A DNA stretch of 64,000 bases from Pseudomonas jessenii (GTDB lineage: Bacteria; Pseudomonadota; Gammaproteobacteria; Pseudomonadales; Pseudomonadaceae), in NCBI RefSeq assembly GCF_002236115.1, contig NZ_NIWT01000007.1, positions 124,001 through 188,000 of the forward strand, written 5' to 3'. Numbering within the stretch: position 1 is the stretch's first letter; each line of letters opens with the position of its first letter. A program made the position numbers and the translations under genes. The notes below the pieces were generated by a model. That model made no database searches. It was not told the DNA's origin and saw only the letters and a program-made list of their open reading frames with translations. Positions 11,907-21,765 of the stretch are shown here, one piece after another.

Positions 11907-13289
11907 TCAGTCAGCCAGACGCCAGGTCGTCCCACCCTTGCCGTCTTCCAGCACCACGCCCATTGCGGTGAGCTGGTCGCGGATGCGGTCGGATTCGGCC
12001 CAGTCCTTGCCGGCGCGTGCCGCCAGACGCGCGGCAATCAGCGCCTCGACTTCGGCTGCGTCCACGCGCCCTTCGGCGCCAGCCTGCAGGAAGTCATCGG
12101 CTTCGAGTTGCAACACACCCAACACGCTGGCCAGTTCTTTCAAACGGGCGGCCAGACCGGCCGCAGCGTTCAGATCACTCTCACGCAGGCGGTTGATCTC
12201 GCGGACCATCTCAAACAGCACCGCGCAGGCTTCCGGTGTGCCGAAGTCGTCGTTCATCACCTGGGTGAAGCGCTCGACGAAGGCTTCGCCGCCCGCTGGC
12301 GCCACGTTCGGCAGGCCTTTCAACGCGTGGTAGAAACGCTCCAGAGCGCCTTTGGCGTCCTTGAGGTTGTCTTCCGAGTAGTTGATGGCGCTGCGGTAGT
12401 GGCTCGACACCAGCAGGTAACGCACGACTTCCGGGTGGTACTTGTCGAGCACGTCGCGAATGGTGAAGAAGTTGTTCAAGGACTTGGACATCTTCTCGCC
12501 ATTGATACGGATCATGCCGCAATGCATCCAGGCGTTGGCGTAGGTCTTGCCGGTGGCCGCTTCGCTCTGGGCAATTTCGTTTTCGTGGTGCGGGAACTCA
12601 AGGTCGCTGCCGCCGCCATGAATGTCGAAGGTCTCGCCCAGGCAGCAGGTGGACATCACCGAGCACTCGATGTGCCAGCCCGGACGCCCGGCGCCCCACG
12701 GCGATTCCCAGCTCGGTTCGCCCGGTTTGGCGGCTTTCCACAAAACGAAGTCCAGCGGGTCCTGCTTGGACTCGTCGACTTCGATGCGTGCGCCGATGCG
12801 CAAGTCTTCGATCTTCTTGCGCGACAGCTTGCCGTAGCCCATGAACTTGCCGACGCGGTAGTACACGTCGCCATTGCCCGGGGCGTAGGCGTAGCCCTTG
12901 TCGATCAGGGTCTGGATCATCGCGTGCATGCCAGGGATGTGATCCGTGGCACGCGGCTCCATGTCCGGCTTCTTGATGTTCAGGCGCGCTTCATCTTCGT
13001 GCATCGCCGCGATCATGCGCTCGGTCAGCGCTTCGAACGACTCGCCGTTCTCGTTGGCCCGATTGATGATCTTGTCGTCGATGTCGGTGATGTTGCGCAC
13101 GTAGGTCAGGTCATAGCCGCTGAAGCGCAACCAGCGCGTCACCAGGTCGAACGCGACCATGCTGCGGCCGTGGCCCAGGTGGCAATAGTCGTACACGGTC
13201 ATGCCGCACACGTACATGCGCACCTTGTTGCCATCGAGCGGCTTGAAGACTTCTTTGCTCTTGGTGAGCGTGTTGTAGATCGTAAGCAC
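11907..13289 (-). CDS. cysS: Cysteinyl-tRNA synthetase
   Basis: Class I aminoacyl-tRNA synthetase of 460 residues that charges tRNA-Cys in the cytoplasm. The start MLTIYNTLTKSKEVF, the zinc-ligand CGMTVYD near residue 28, the HIGH-type motif HLGHGRS (about 37-43) and the KMSKS loop (about 266-270) are all present. WHIECSVM and HHENEIAQSEA are family signatures contributing the zinc and specificity site. It lies 20 bp downstream of glnS on the same strand, so the two synthetases are probably co-transcribed. Confidence 0.98.
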   Translation of the reverse strand: MLTIYNTLTKSKEVFKPLDGNKVRMYVCGMTVYDYCHLGHGRSMVAFDLVTRWLRFSGYDLTYVRNITDIDDKIINRANENGESFEALTERMIAAMHEDEARLNIKKPDMEPRATDHIPGMHAMIQTLIDKGYAYAPGNGDVYYRVGKFMGYGKLSRKKIEDLRIGARIEVDESKQDPLDFVLWKAAKPGEPSWESPWGAGRPGWHIECSVMSTCCLGETFDIHGGGSDLEFPHHENEIAQSEAATGKTYANAWMHCGMIRINGEKMSKSLNNFFTIRDVLDKYHPEVVRYLLVSSHYRSAINYSEDNLKDAKGALERFYHALKGLPNVAPAGGEAFVERFTQVMNDDFGTPEACAVLFEMVREINRLRESDLNAAAGLAARLKELASVLGVLQLEADDFLQAGAEGRVDAAEVEALIAARLAARAGKDWAESDRIRDQLTAMGVVLEDGKGGTTWRLAD

Positions 13290-13309
13290 GTTTATTCCTT
13301 GACGCTAAA

Positions 13310-15007
<1,698 letters not shown>

Positions 15008-15257
15008 AGGATCCTTGAACGTACAAGTGCGTGGCCGTAATGAAGGCCGGACAAAACAAAGCCGCTATCATAGCCGATGCCGTCAAGTACCTGACAGAGC
15101 GCACTCTGTAAACCGTCGCATTTAATAGGCCGTAAATGAAAAAACAGCCTCGAAATTCGCGTCTGGCACGCTAAACTGCGCACCTTGGCCAAAAAGGCTG
15201 AACCGGTGGCGGGACGAGATGTTCCAACACCACGAATTCCTCTAGTGAGTAACGATC

Positions 15258-15761
15258 ATGACCCAAGTCAAACTGACTACCAACTTCGGTGACATCGTCC
15301 TCGAACTGAACGCCGACAAAGCCCCGATCACCGTGGCCAACTTCGTTGAGTACGTTAAAGCCGGTCACTACGAAAACACCGTTTTCCACCGTGTCATCGG
15401 TAACTTCATGATCCAGGGCGGCGGTTTCGAGCCAGGCATGAAAGAAAAGAAAGACAAGCGTCCAAGCATCCAGAACGAAGCCGACAACGGTCTTTCCAAC
15501 GACAAATACACCGTCGCCATGGCCCGCACCATGGAGCCGCATTCGGCTTCCGCACAGTTCTTCATCAACGTGGCGGACAACAGCTTCCTGAACCACAGCG
15601 GCAAGAACGTTCAGGGCTGGGGCTACGCGGTATTCGGTAAAGTGACCGCCGGCACCGACGTTGTCGACAAGATCAAAGGCGTGGCCACCACTTCCAAGTC
15701 CGGCCACCAGGACGTACCGGCAGACGACGTGATCATCGAGAAAGCCGAGATCATTGAGTGA
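15258..15761 (+). CDS. ppiB: Cyclophilin-type peptidyl-prolyl cis-trans isomerase B
   Basis: Cytoplasmic cyclophilin of 167 residues with no signal peptide. The active-site arginine sits in VFHRVIGNFMIQGG (about 42-55) and the substrate groove in SASAQFFINVADN (about 97-109), both diagnostic. It catalyses proline isomerisation during folding. Its TGA overlaps the GTG start of lpxH by 4 bases, the conserved ppiB-lpxH arrangement of pseudomonads. Confidence 0.97.
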   Translation: MTQVKLTTNFGDIVLELNADKAPITVANFVEYVKAGHYENTVFHRVIGNFMIQGGGFEPGMKEKKDKRPSIQNEADNGLSNDKYTVAMARTMEPHSASAQFFINVADNSFLNHSGKNVQGWGYAVFGKVTAGTDVVDKIKGVATTSKSGHQDVPADDVIIEKAEIIE

Positions 15762-16510
15762 TATTGCTGATTTCAGATTTACATCTGGAAGAGGAGCGCC
15801 CGGACATTACCCGGGCGTTTCTGGATTTGCTCGCCGGACGCGCCCGCTCGGCGAGTGCGTTGTACATTCTGGGCGACTTCTTCGAGGTGTGGATTGGCGA
15901 CGACGCCATGACACCCTTCCAGCGTTCCATCTGCCAGGCCCTGCGCGAATTGAGCGACAGCGGCACGGCCATTTTCCTGATGCACGGCAATCGCGACTTC
16001 ATGTTGGGCAAGGCCTTCTGCAAAGCAGCCGGCTGCACCTTGTTGAAGGATCCGAGTGTCGTGCAGTTCAACGGCGAGCCGGTGCTGCTGATGCACGGCG
16101 ACAGCCTCTGTACCCGCGACGAAGCCTATATGAAGCTGCGTCGCTACCTGCGCAACCCGATCACCCTGTTCATCCTGCGGCATCTGCCGCTGCGCACCCG
16201 GCACAAGCTGGCGCGCAAACTGCGCAGTGAAAGCCGTGCGCAAACGCGGATGAAGGCCAATGACATCGTCGATGTCACGCCCGAAGAGATTCCGCGGATC
16301 ATGCAGGAATTCGGCGTGAAGACCTTGATCCACGGGCACACCCACCGCCCCGCGATTCACAAGTTGCAGCTTGGCGAGCAAGCGGCCCGGCGCATTGTGC
16401 TGGGGGATTGGGATCGTCAAGGGTGGGCATTGCAGGTGGATGAGCAAGGGTTTGCGCTGGCGCCGTTTGACTTCACTCCGCCACCGCAACTGGCAGCACC
16501 CGCGAACTGA
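15758..16510 (+). CDS. lpxH: UDP-2,3-diacylglucosamine diphosphatase
   Basis: Membrane-associated metallophosphoesterase of lipid A synthesis that cleaves UDP-2,3-diacylglucosamine to lipid X and UMP. The 250-residue protein has the metal-binding blocks DLHLEE (about 7-12), GDFFEVWIGDD (about 39-49), GNRDF (about 79-83) and GHTHRP (about 194-199). The start is GTG, inside the ppiB stop (GTGA overlap). This is the only start that places the first metal-binding block at the normal distance from the N terminus. Confidence 0.96.
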   Translation: MILLISDLHLEEERPDITRAFLDLLAGRARSASALYILGDFFEVWIGDDAMTPFQRSICQALRELSDSGTAIFLMHGNRDFMLGKAFCKAAGCTLLKDPSVVQFNGEPVLLMHGDSLCTRDEAYMKLRRYLRNPITLFILRHLPLRTRHKLARKLRSESRAQTRMKANDIVDVTPEEIPRIMQEFGVKTLIHGHTHRPAIHKLQLGEQAARRIVLGDWDRQGWALQVDEQGFALAPFDFTPPPQLAAPAN

Positions 16511-16526
16511 AGGCTGTAGGAGATCC

Positions 16527-16617
16527 CTGTGGGAGCGAGCTTGCTCGCGATAGCGGATTAACATCCAACATCTTTGTTGACTGATCCACCGCTATCGCGA
16601 GCAAGCTCGCTCCCACA
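16527..16617. repeat. REPIN between lpxH and the efflux operon
   Basis: Inverted arms GTGGGAGCGAGCTTGCTCGCG with the complementarity extended through CGATAGCGG / CCGCTATCG. The middle is about 32 bp. Confidence 0.94.
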
Positions 16618-16635
16618 TGGGTTCCACTGCGTTTG

Positions 16636-18168
16636 TCAGTGCCCCGCGGAAGCCTCTGGCCCGGCCTTCGCCGTAAACGGCGGCTTGGCCAGCCAGACAA
16701 TCAGTATCAACCCCACGAACATCCAGCCCAGCAAGGTGAAGTAGTCCACCGTGGACATGATGTACGCCTGGCTGATCACCATCTGGTCCAGCTGCGTATA
16801 GGCCTTGGCCCCTGCCCCGCCCAGGTGGGTCAGCGCTTCGCGGGTCGCCGGATCGAAGGGGGTGATGCTTTCGGTCAGGTAGGCGTGGTGCTGGTCCGCC
16901 CGACGAATCCAAATCCAGGTGGTCAACGACGCCGCGAAACTGCCGCCCAAGGTCCGCAAGAATGTCGCCAGCCCCGAACCGTCGGCAATCTGGTTCGGTG
17001 GCAGGTCCGAGAGCAGGATGGTCAGGGTCGGCATGAAGAACAGCGCTACGCCGATCCCCATGAACAACTGCACCATGGCGATGTGCTGGAAGTCCACTTC
17101 ATTGGTGAAGCCTGCGCGCATGAAACAGCTCAGGCCGATGGCCAGGAACGCCCCGCCCGCCAGCAGGCGCATATCGAATTTCGGTGCGTACTTACCGACA
17201 AACGGCGCCAGCAGCACCGGCAGGATCCCCAGCGGGGCCACGGCAAAACCGGCCCAGGTCGCGGTGTAGCCCAGTCGCGTTTGCAGCCACTGCGGCAAAA
17301 TCAGGTTGATCCCGAAGAACCCGGCATAGCCCAGGATCAGCACGATGGTGCCGTAGCGGAAGTTACGATGGGCGAACAGGCGCAGGTTGACCACCGGGTG
17401 TTCGTCGGTCATTTCCCAGATCACGAAGAACGCCAGGGCCACCACCGAAATCACCGAGCCGATCACGATGAAGCTGGATTCGAACCAATCGGCATCGTTG
17501 CCCTTGTCGAGCACAATCTGCAGCGCCCCGACGCCAATGATCAGCGCGATCAGACCGACGTAATCCATCGGTTGGCGGCTGGTGACCACCGGGCGCTTTT
17601 TCATCTGCTGGGTGACCACCCATGCCGCGAACAGGCCGATCGGCACGTTGATGAAGAAAATCCACGGCCAGCTGTAGCTGTCGGTGATCCAGCCGCCGAG
17701 GATCGGCCCGGCAATCGGCGCGACCACCGTGACCATCGCCAGCAGCGCTAGCGCCAGCCCCCGTTTCGCCGGGGGGTAAACCGCAATCAGCAGGGTCTGG
17801 GTCATCGGGTACAGTGGCCCGGCCACTACCCCTTGCAGCACCCGGAAGCCCACCAGCTCCGGCATCGAGGTGGAAATCCCGCACAGGAACGAAGCCAGCA
17901 CGAACAGCAGCGTCGCCCAGACAAACAGCTTCACCTCGCCGAAACGCCGACTGAGCCAACCGGTCAGCGGCAAGGCGATGGCGTTGCTCACGGCGAACGA
18001 GGTGATGACCCAGGTGCCCTGCTCCGAACTCACGCCCAGGTTGCCGGAGATCGTCGGCAACGCCACGTTGGCGATGGTGGTGTCGAGCACTTGCATGAAG
18101 GTCGCCAGCGACAGGCCGATGGTGCTGAGCAACAGGCTGGGCGGTGTGAAAGACGCGTTATTGCTCAT
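16636..18168 (-). CDS. DHA2-family MFS drug efflux pump, EmrB-like
   Basis: Inner-membrane proton antiporter of 510 residues with about 14 helices, as in EmrB/QacA. The DHA2 signature LDTTIANVALPTI (about 28-40) and the motif A-like loop LSRRFGEVKLF (about 73-83) are visible. GPILGGWI (about 154-161) is motif C, typical of exporters. It is the last gene of a MarR-outer membrane lipoprotein-EmrA-EmrB operon, and thus the pump of a tripartite system exporting amphipathic drugs or acids. It starts after AAAGGA, about 6 nt upstream. A composite REPIN separates it from the adaptor gene. Confidence 0.93.
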   Translation of the reverse strand: MSNNASFTPPSLLLSTIGLSLATFMQVLDTTIANVALPTISGNLGVSSEQGTWVITSFAVSNAIALPLTGWLSRRFGEVKLFVWATLLFVLASFLCGISTSMPELVGFRVLQGVVAGPLYPMTQTLLIAVYPPAKRGLALALLAMVTVVAPIAGPILGGWITDSYSWPWIFFINVPIGLFAAWVVTQQMKKRPVVTSRQPMDYVGLIALIIGVGALQIVLDKGNDADWFESSFIVIGSVISVVALAFFVIWEMTDEHPVVNLRLFAHRNFRYGTIVLILGYAGFFGINLILPQWLQTRLGYTATWAGFAVAPLGILPVLLAPFVGKYAPKFDMRLLAGGAFLAIGLSCFMRAGFTNEVDFQHIAMVQLFMGIGVALFFMPTLTILLSDLPPNQIADGSGLATFLRTLGGSFAASLTTWIWIRRADQHHAYLTESITPFDPATREALTHLGGAGAKAYTQLDQMVISQAYIMSTVDYFTLLGWMFVGLILIVWLAKPPFTAKAGPEASAGH

Positions 18169-18205
18169 CGTAAATCCTTTGAAACTCGGCTAGCGCCGCT
18201 AACCC

Positions 18206-18343
18206 TGTGGGAGCGAGCTGTGGCGAGGGGGCTTGCCCCCGTTTGAGTGCGCAGCACTCACAAGATCTTCGATACATCGGAAATTTTGGGGCTGCTTCGC
18301 AGCCCAACGGGGGCAAGCCCCCTCGCCACAGCTCGCTCCCACA
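18206..18343. repeat. Composite nested REPIN with 38-bp perfect inverted repeats
   Basis: The 38-bp sequence at 18206-18243 and that at 18306-18343 are exact reverse complements. The outer part is the first half of the GTGGGAGCGAGC class; the inner part is the complete GTGGCGAGGGGGCTTGCCCCC class. It looks like a REPIN of one class placed inside one of another. It lies between emrA-like and emrB-like genes of the same operon. Confidence 0.93.
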
Positions 18344-18370
18344 AGATCCGGTTGATGACGGACTGGCGAA

Positions 18371-19573
18371 TCAGCGTTGCGCGGTCTTGCTGACCGCGGC
18401 GCTGTTGTCGTGGATCAACTGGGTGATCATCGCGTCGGCCTCGATCAGCTGACGGTCGTAGACGTTGGTGCTAAACGAAGCCTTCTGCGGCGGCTGTTGT
18501 GCCAGCACCGGCCCGCTCTGGTCGTGCAGGTCCACATCGACCATGGTCGACAGGCCGACCCGCAGCGGATGTTTGGCCAGCTCCTCGGCGTTGACGTGGA
18601 CTCGCACCGGCACGCGCTGCACGATCTTGATCCAGTTGCCGGTGGCGTTTTGCGCTGGCAGCAAGGCAAACGCACTGCCGGTCCCGGCGCCGAGGCTGTC
18701 GATGGTGCCGCTGTATTTGACGCTGCTGCCGTACAGGTCTGTCTCGATCTCCACCGGTTGGCCGATGCGCATGTCACGCAACTGGGTTTCCTTGAAGTTG
18801 GCGTCGATCCACAGCTGATCCAGGGGAATCACCGCCATCAACGCGGTACCCGGTTGCACGCGCTGGCCAAGTTGTACAGAACGCTTGGCCACGTAACCGG
18901 TCACCGGCGCAATCAAGGTGCTGCGGGCGTTGTTCAGGTAGGCCTGACGCAGTTGCGCGGCGGCGGCCATCACGTCCGGGTGCGATGAAACCACGGTGTC
19001 ATCGACCAGCGCGCTGGTGGTCTTGAGCTTTTGTTCGGCATTGGCCAGGGCGTTTTGCGCCGAGGTCAGGTCGTCGCGGGCGTGGGACAGCTCTTCCTGG
19101 GAAATCGCCCCGCCGGCAGCTAGGTTCTTGCGGCGGCTGAAGTTGTCCTGGGCCTTTTGCACTTCGGCTTTCTGGGCGTTGACCTGAGCCTTCATGCCGT
19201 CCACATCGCTATACAAGCCACGCACCTGACGCACGGTACGCGCCAGATTGGCCTGGGCATTTTGCAGACCGATTTCGGCGTCGTTCGGGTCGAAGTTCAC
19301 CAGCACCTGGCCTTCGTGCACCAGATCGCCATCATCGGCGCCGATGCTGACCACGGTGCCGGTGACCAGCGGCGTGATTTCCACCACGTTGCCGTTCACA
19401 TAGGCGTCGTCGGTGCTTTCGCTCCAGCGCCCGTAGAATTCGTGGTAGGCCCAGACACCGGCGCAACCGAGCACGACGACGGCAGCCAGGACCAGCAGCA
19501 TGAACTTGCGCTTGCCCGAATTGGGGTTGCCCTGGGTGTTTTCAGGAGGTTGAGTTGTATCGGCAGTGGCCAT
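18371..19573 (-). CDS. HlyD-family membrane fusion (adaptor) protein, EmrA-like
   Basis: Periplasmic adaptor of 400 residues with one N-terminal membrane anchor (about 24-42). Next come a beta-barrel/lipoyl segment (TDDAYVNGNVVEITPLVTG near 54-72), a long alpha-helical hairpin (about 100-215) and the second lipoyl half (STLIAPVTGYVAKRSV). The TDDAYV motif is characteristic of EmrA. It links the EmrB-like pump to the outer membrane lipoprotein encoded just upstream (15-bp gap). Confidence 0.95.
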   Translation of the reverse strand: MATADTTQPPENTQGNPNSGKRKFMLLVLAAVVVLGCAGVWAYHEFYGRWSESTDDAYVNGNVVEITPLVTGTVVSIGADDGDLVHEGQVLVNFDPNDAEIGLQNAQANLARTVRQVRGLYSDVDGMKAQVNAQKAEVQKAQDNFSRRKNLAAGGAISQEELSHARDDLTSAQNALANAEQKLKTTSALVDDTVVSSHPDVMAAAAQLRQAYLNNARSTLIAPVTGYVAKRSVQLGQRVQPGTALMAVIPLDQLWIDANFKETQLRDMRIGQPVEIETDLYGSSVKYSGTIDSLGAGTGSAFALLPAQNATGNWIKIVQRVPVRVHVNAEELAKHPLRVGLSTMVDVDLHDQSGPVLAQQPPQKASFSTNVYDRQLIEADAMITQLIHDNSAAVSKTAQR

Positions 19574-19588
19574 GACAAGTACCTTGAA

Positions 19589-21058
19589 TTAGTGGGTCAG
19601 CGTGGCTGGCGTGGCGTTGGCCGAGGCGATGGCCTCAGGCTGGAAACCGCCGCCCAGCGCCTGCATCAGTTGGATCGACAGGTCAATCTGCTCGGCATTC
19701 AGGTTGGCCAGCTGCCGCTGGGCCTGGAGCAATTGCTGCTCGATGCTGAGCACGTCCAGGTAGTTGCCGATGCCGGAACCGTAACGCTGGACCACGGTGT
19801 TGTAGGAATCCTGGGCGATGTCGGTGGCGTGCTGCTGGGCGGCGATCTGCCGGCCGATGTCACGCAGCTGGTTGACGCTGTCGCTGACATCCCCCAGCGC
19901 CTTGACCAGGCTTTTGTTGTACTGCGCCACGGCGAGGTCGTAATCGGCGTCGCGGGAATCGAGGTCGGCGCGCAAGCGGCCACCGTCGAAGATCGGCACA
20001 GAGATCGTCGGTGCAATGTTGAAGAAGCGGCTGGCCGAACCAAACATCGCATCGCCCAGCAAGGATTCGGCACCGGCGGCGGCGCTGAGGTTCAGGTTGG
20101 GATAGAACCGGGTCTTGCCGGCGTCGATGCTTTTGCTCGCCGCTTCGACCCGCCAGCGCGCGGCCACCAAGTCCGGGCGACGCCCCAGCAACTCGGCCGG
20201 CAGCACCGAAGGTAGCGCTACCGCACTCGACTGAAGAATGTTCGGGCGGGCAATTTCATTGCCGCGGTCCGGGCCTTTGCCGAGCAGAACGGCCAGGGCA
20301 ATTTTCGCGCTGTTCAAGCGTTTTTCGGCGTCGATCAGGTTGGCCCGGGAAGTGGCCTCCAGGCTTTCGGTCTGCTGGAACTGGTACTGGCTGTCGATCC
20401 CGGCAGTCAGACGCCGCTGGCTGAGGTCGAGCATTTGCCGGGTGCGCTTGAGGTCTTCGTTGGACAGGTCGTAGACGATGTGCGCCTGACCGAGATCGCT
20501 ATAGGCCCGGGCGACATCGGCGGCCAGCGTCAGTTGCGCAGCCTGCTGGTCGACTTCGGCGGCGCGAGCCTGGCCGAGGGCCGCTTCCCAGGCATCGCGT
20601 TGACCGCCCCACAGGTCGAAGTCGTAGTTGAAACCGGTGCTGATGTTGCGAACGGTGGCGTAAGCGTCACCCTGCCCGAGCGGGTCCTGGTCCCGGGCCA
20701 AGCGCGAACGGCTGACACCAGCGCTGGCATCCAGGGTCGGCATCCGCGCAGCGTCGGCTGCGGAAGCGGCAGCGCTGGCCTGATGGGCACGGGCATCGGC
20801 GATCTGCATGTCCGGGCTGTCGCGCAGGGCCTCGCGGATCAGGCCATCGAGCTGTGGGTCGCCGAGGCTTTTCCACCAGTCGCTTTTTGGCCAGGCCGCG
20901 GGGGACAACGTCACACCGCTGAGGGATTGCCCGGCCTTGAGGGTCTTCGCGTCGAGGCTGACGCCTTCGGTTTTCAGGCCGCTGTAACTGGCGCAACCGG
21001 CGACGCTCATGGCCAACAGCACCAGGCTCAAGCCGGTACGCAAGGGGTTGCTGCTCAT
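19589..21058 (-). CDS. NodT-family outer membrane efflux lipoprotein
   Basis: TolC/OprM-type outer membrane channel of 489 residues. The signal peptide ends in a lipobox (VAGC, Cys22), so it is lipid-anchored. Two repeated outer-membrane-factor domains with long coiled-coil helices follow, e.g. QQAAQLTLAADVARAYSDLG and RRLTAGIDSQYQFQQTES. It completes the tripartite pump with the EmrA-like and EmrB-like proteins. Its start overlaps the marR stop by 4 bases. Confidence 0.94.
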   Translation of the reverse strand: MSSNPLRTGLSLVLLAMSVAGCASYSGLKTEGVSLDAKTLKAGQSLSGVTLSPAAWPKSDWWKSLGDPQLDGLIREALRDSPDMQIADARAHQASAAASAADAARMPTLDASAGVSRSRLARDQDPLGQGDAYATVRNISTGFNYDFDLWGGQRDAWEAALGQARAAEVDQQAAQLTLAADVARAYSDLGQAHIVYDLSNEDLKRTRQMLDLSQRRLTAGIDSQYQFQQTESLEATSRANLIDAEKRLNSAKIALAVLLGKGPDRGNEIARPNILQSSAVALPSVLPAELLGRRPDLVAARWRVEAASKSIDAGKTRFYPNLNLSAAAGAESLLGDAMFGSASRFFNIAPTISVPIFDGGRLRADLDSRDADYDLAVAQYNKSLVKALGDVSDSVNQLRDIGRQIAAQQHATDIAQDSYNTVVQRYGSGIGNYLDVLSIEQQLLQAQRQLANLNAEQIDLSIQLMQALGGGFQPEAIASANATPATLTH

Positions 21059-21528
21059 TTGTCACCTACCCGCAGCAGGGTGATCGCGTCACCGGCTGCC
21101 ACCAAAATTTTCTTCAGGATCAACTCCAGGGTTTTCAGTTCTTCTGGAGTGATGGCACCGGCCAGTTCATTCATGGCTTCGGCGCCGATGTGCGGCAACC
21201 GCCCGGCGAGCTTCTGCCCTTCTTCCGTGAGCACAAGCTGCACCTGGCGGCGATCTGCCTCGGAGCGTTGGCGGGCAAGGAAACCTTTCTGTTCCAGACG
21301 ATCGAGCATGCGCGTCATCGAGCCGCTGTCCAGGGACAGGTGACGGCACAACTCGCCCGGCGAATCGACGCCGTACTGGGCGATGATGATCAACACCTTG
21401 AACTGCGCGGCGGTGATGCCGTGGGGTTCCATGTGGGTGTCGATGATCCGGTCCTTGAGCAGCGCGGCACGCCCGAGCAACAGGCCGAGATGGCAATTCT
21501 GGAAATCTTCCGGGGAGAAATGTTTCAT
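21055..21528 (-). CDS. MarR-family repressor of the efflux operon
   Basis: Winged-helix regulator of 157 residues and first gene of the operon. The DNA-binding region LCRHLSLDSGSMTRMLDRLEQKGF (about 61-84) and the wing RQVQLVLTEEG match MarR/EmrR. Two identical perfect palindromes just upstream, one inside the promoter spacer, indicate autoregulation together with the pump genes. By analogy with MprA (EmrR), small aromatic or amphipathic ligands would release it. The ligand is not deducible. Confidence 0.94.
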   Translation of the reverse strand: MKHFSPEDFQNCHLGLLLGRAALLKDRIIDTHMEPHGITAAQFKVLIIIAQYGVDSPGELCRHLSLDSGSMTRMLDRLEQKGFLARQRSEADRRQVQLVLTEEGQKLAGRLPHIGAEAMNELAGAITPEELKTLELILKKILVAAGDAITLLRVGDK

Positions 21529-21543
21529 CTGACCACCAATTAG

Positions 21544-21598
21544 CTGCCTAGGCAGTGAATGTATGTCAAGATGTTACTGCCTAGGCAGCGAATGTCAA
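21544..21598 (-). promoter_or_regulatory. marR-efflux promoter with two identical palindromic operators
   Basis: On the minus strand -35 TTGACA (21593-21598), a 16-bp spacer and -10 TAACAT (21571-21576). The perfect palindrome CTGCCTAGGCAG fills the spacer (21577-21588). A second exact copy (21544-21555) lies between the predicted start point and the ATG at 21528. The centres are 33 bp apart, about three helical turns. Confidence 0.85.
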
Positions 21599-21666
21599 CG
21601 TAATAGTTAGCATGCTTGGTAAATAGCTGATCAATGGCGTCGGGATTTGTTGCGGCCACACTGACG

Positions 21667-21735
21667 CCATCGCGAGCAAGCTCGCTCCCACAGGGATCGC
21701 ACTGGACCTTGTGGGAGCGAGCTTGCTCGCGATGG
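21667..21735. repeat. REPIN between tamB and marR
   Basis: Inverted arms of the GTGGGAGCGAGCTTGCTCGCGATGG class separated by only about 16 bp, a shortened middle. Confidence 0.93.
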
Positions 21736-21765
21736 GGACGACTCGGTTTTAACGAAAACGCAGGC

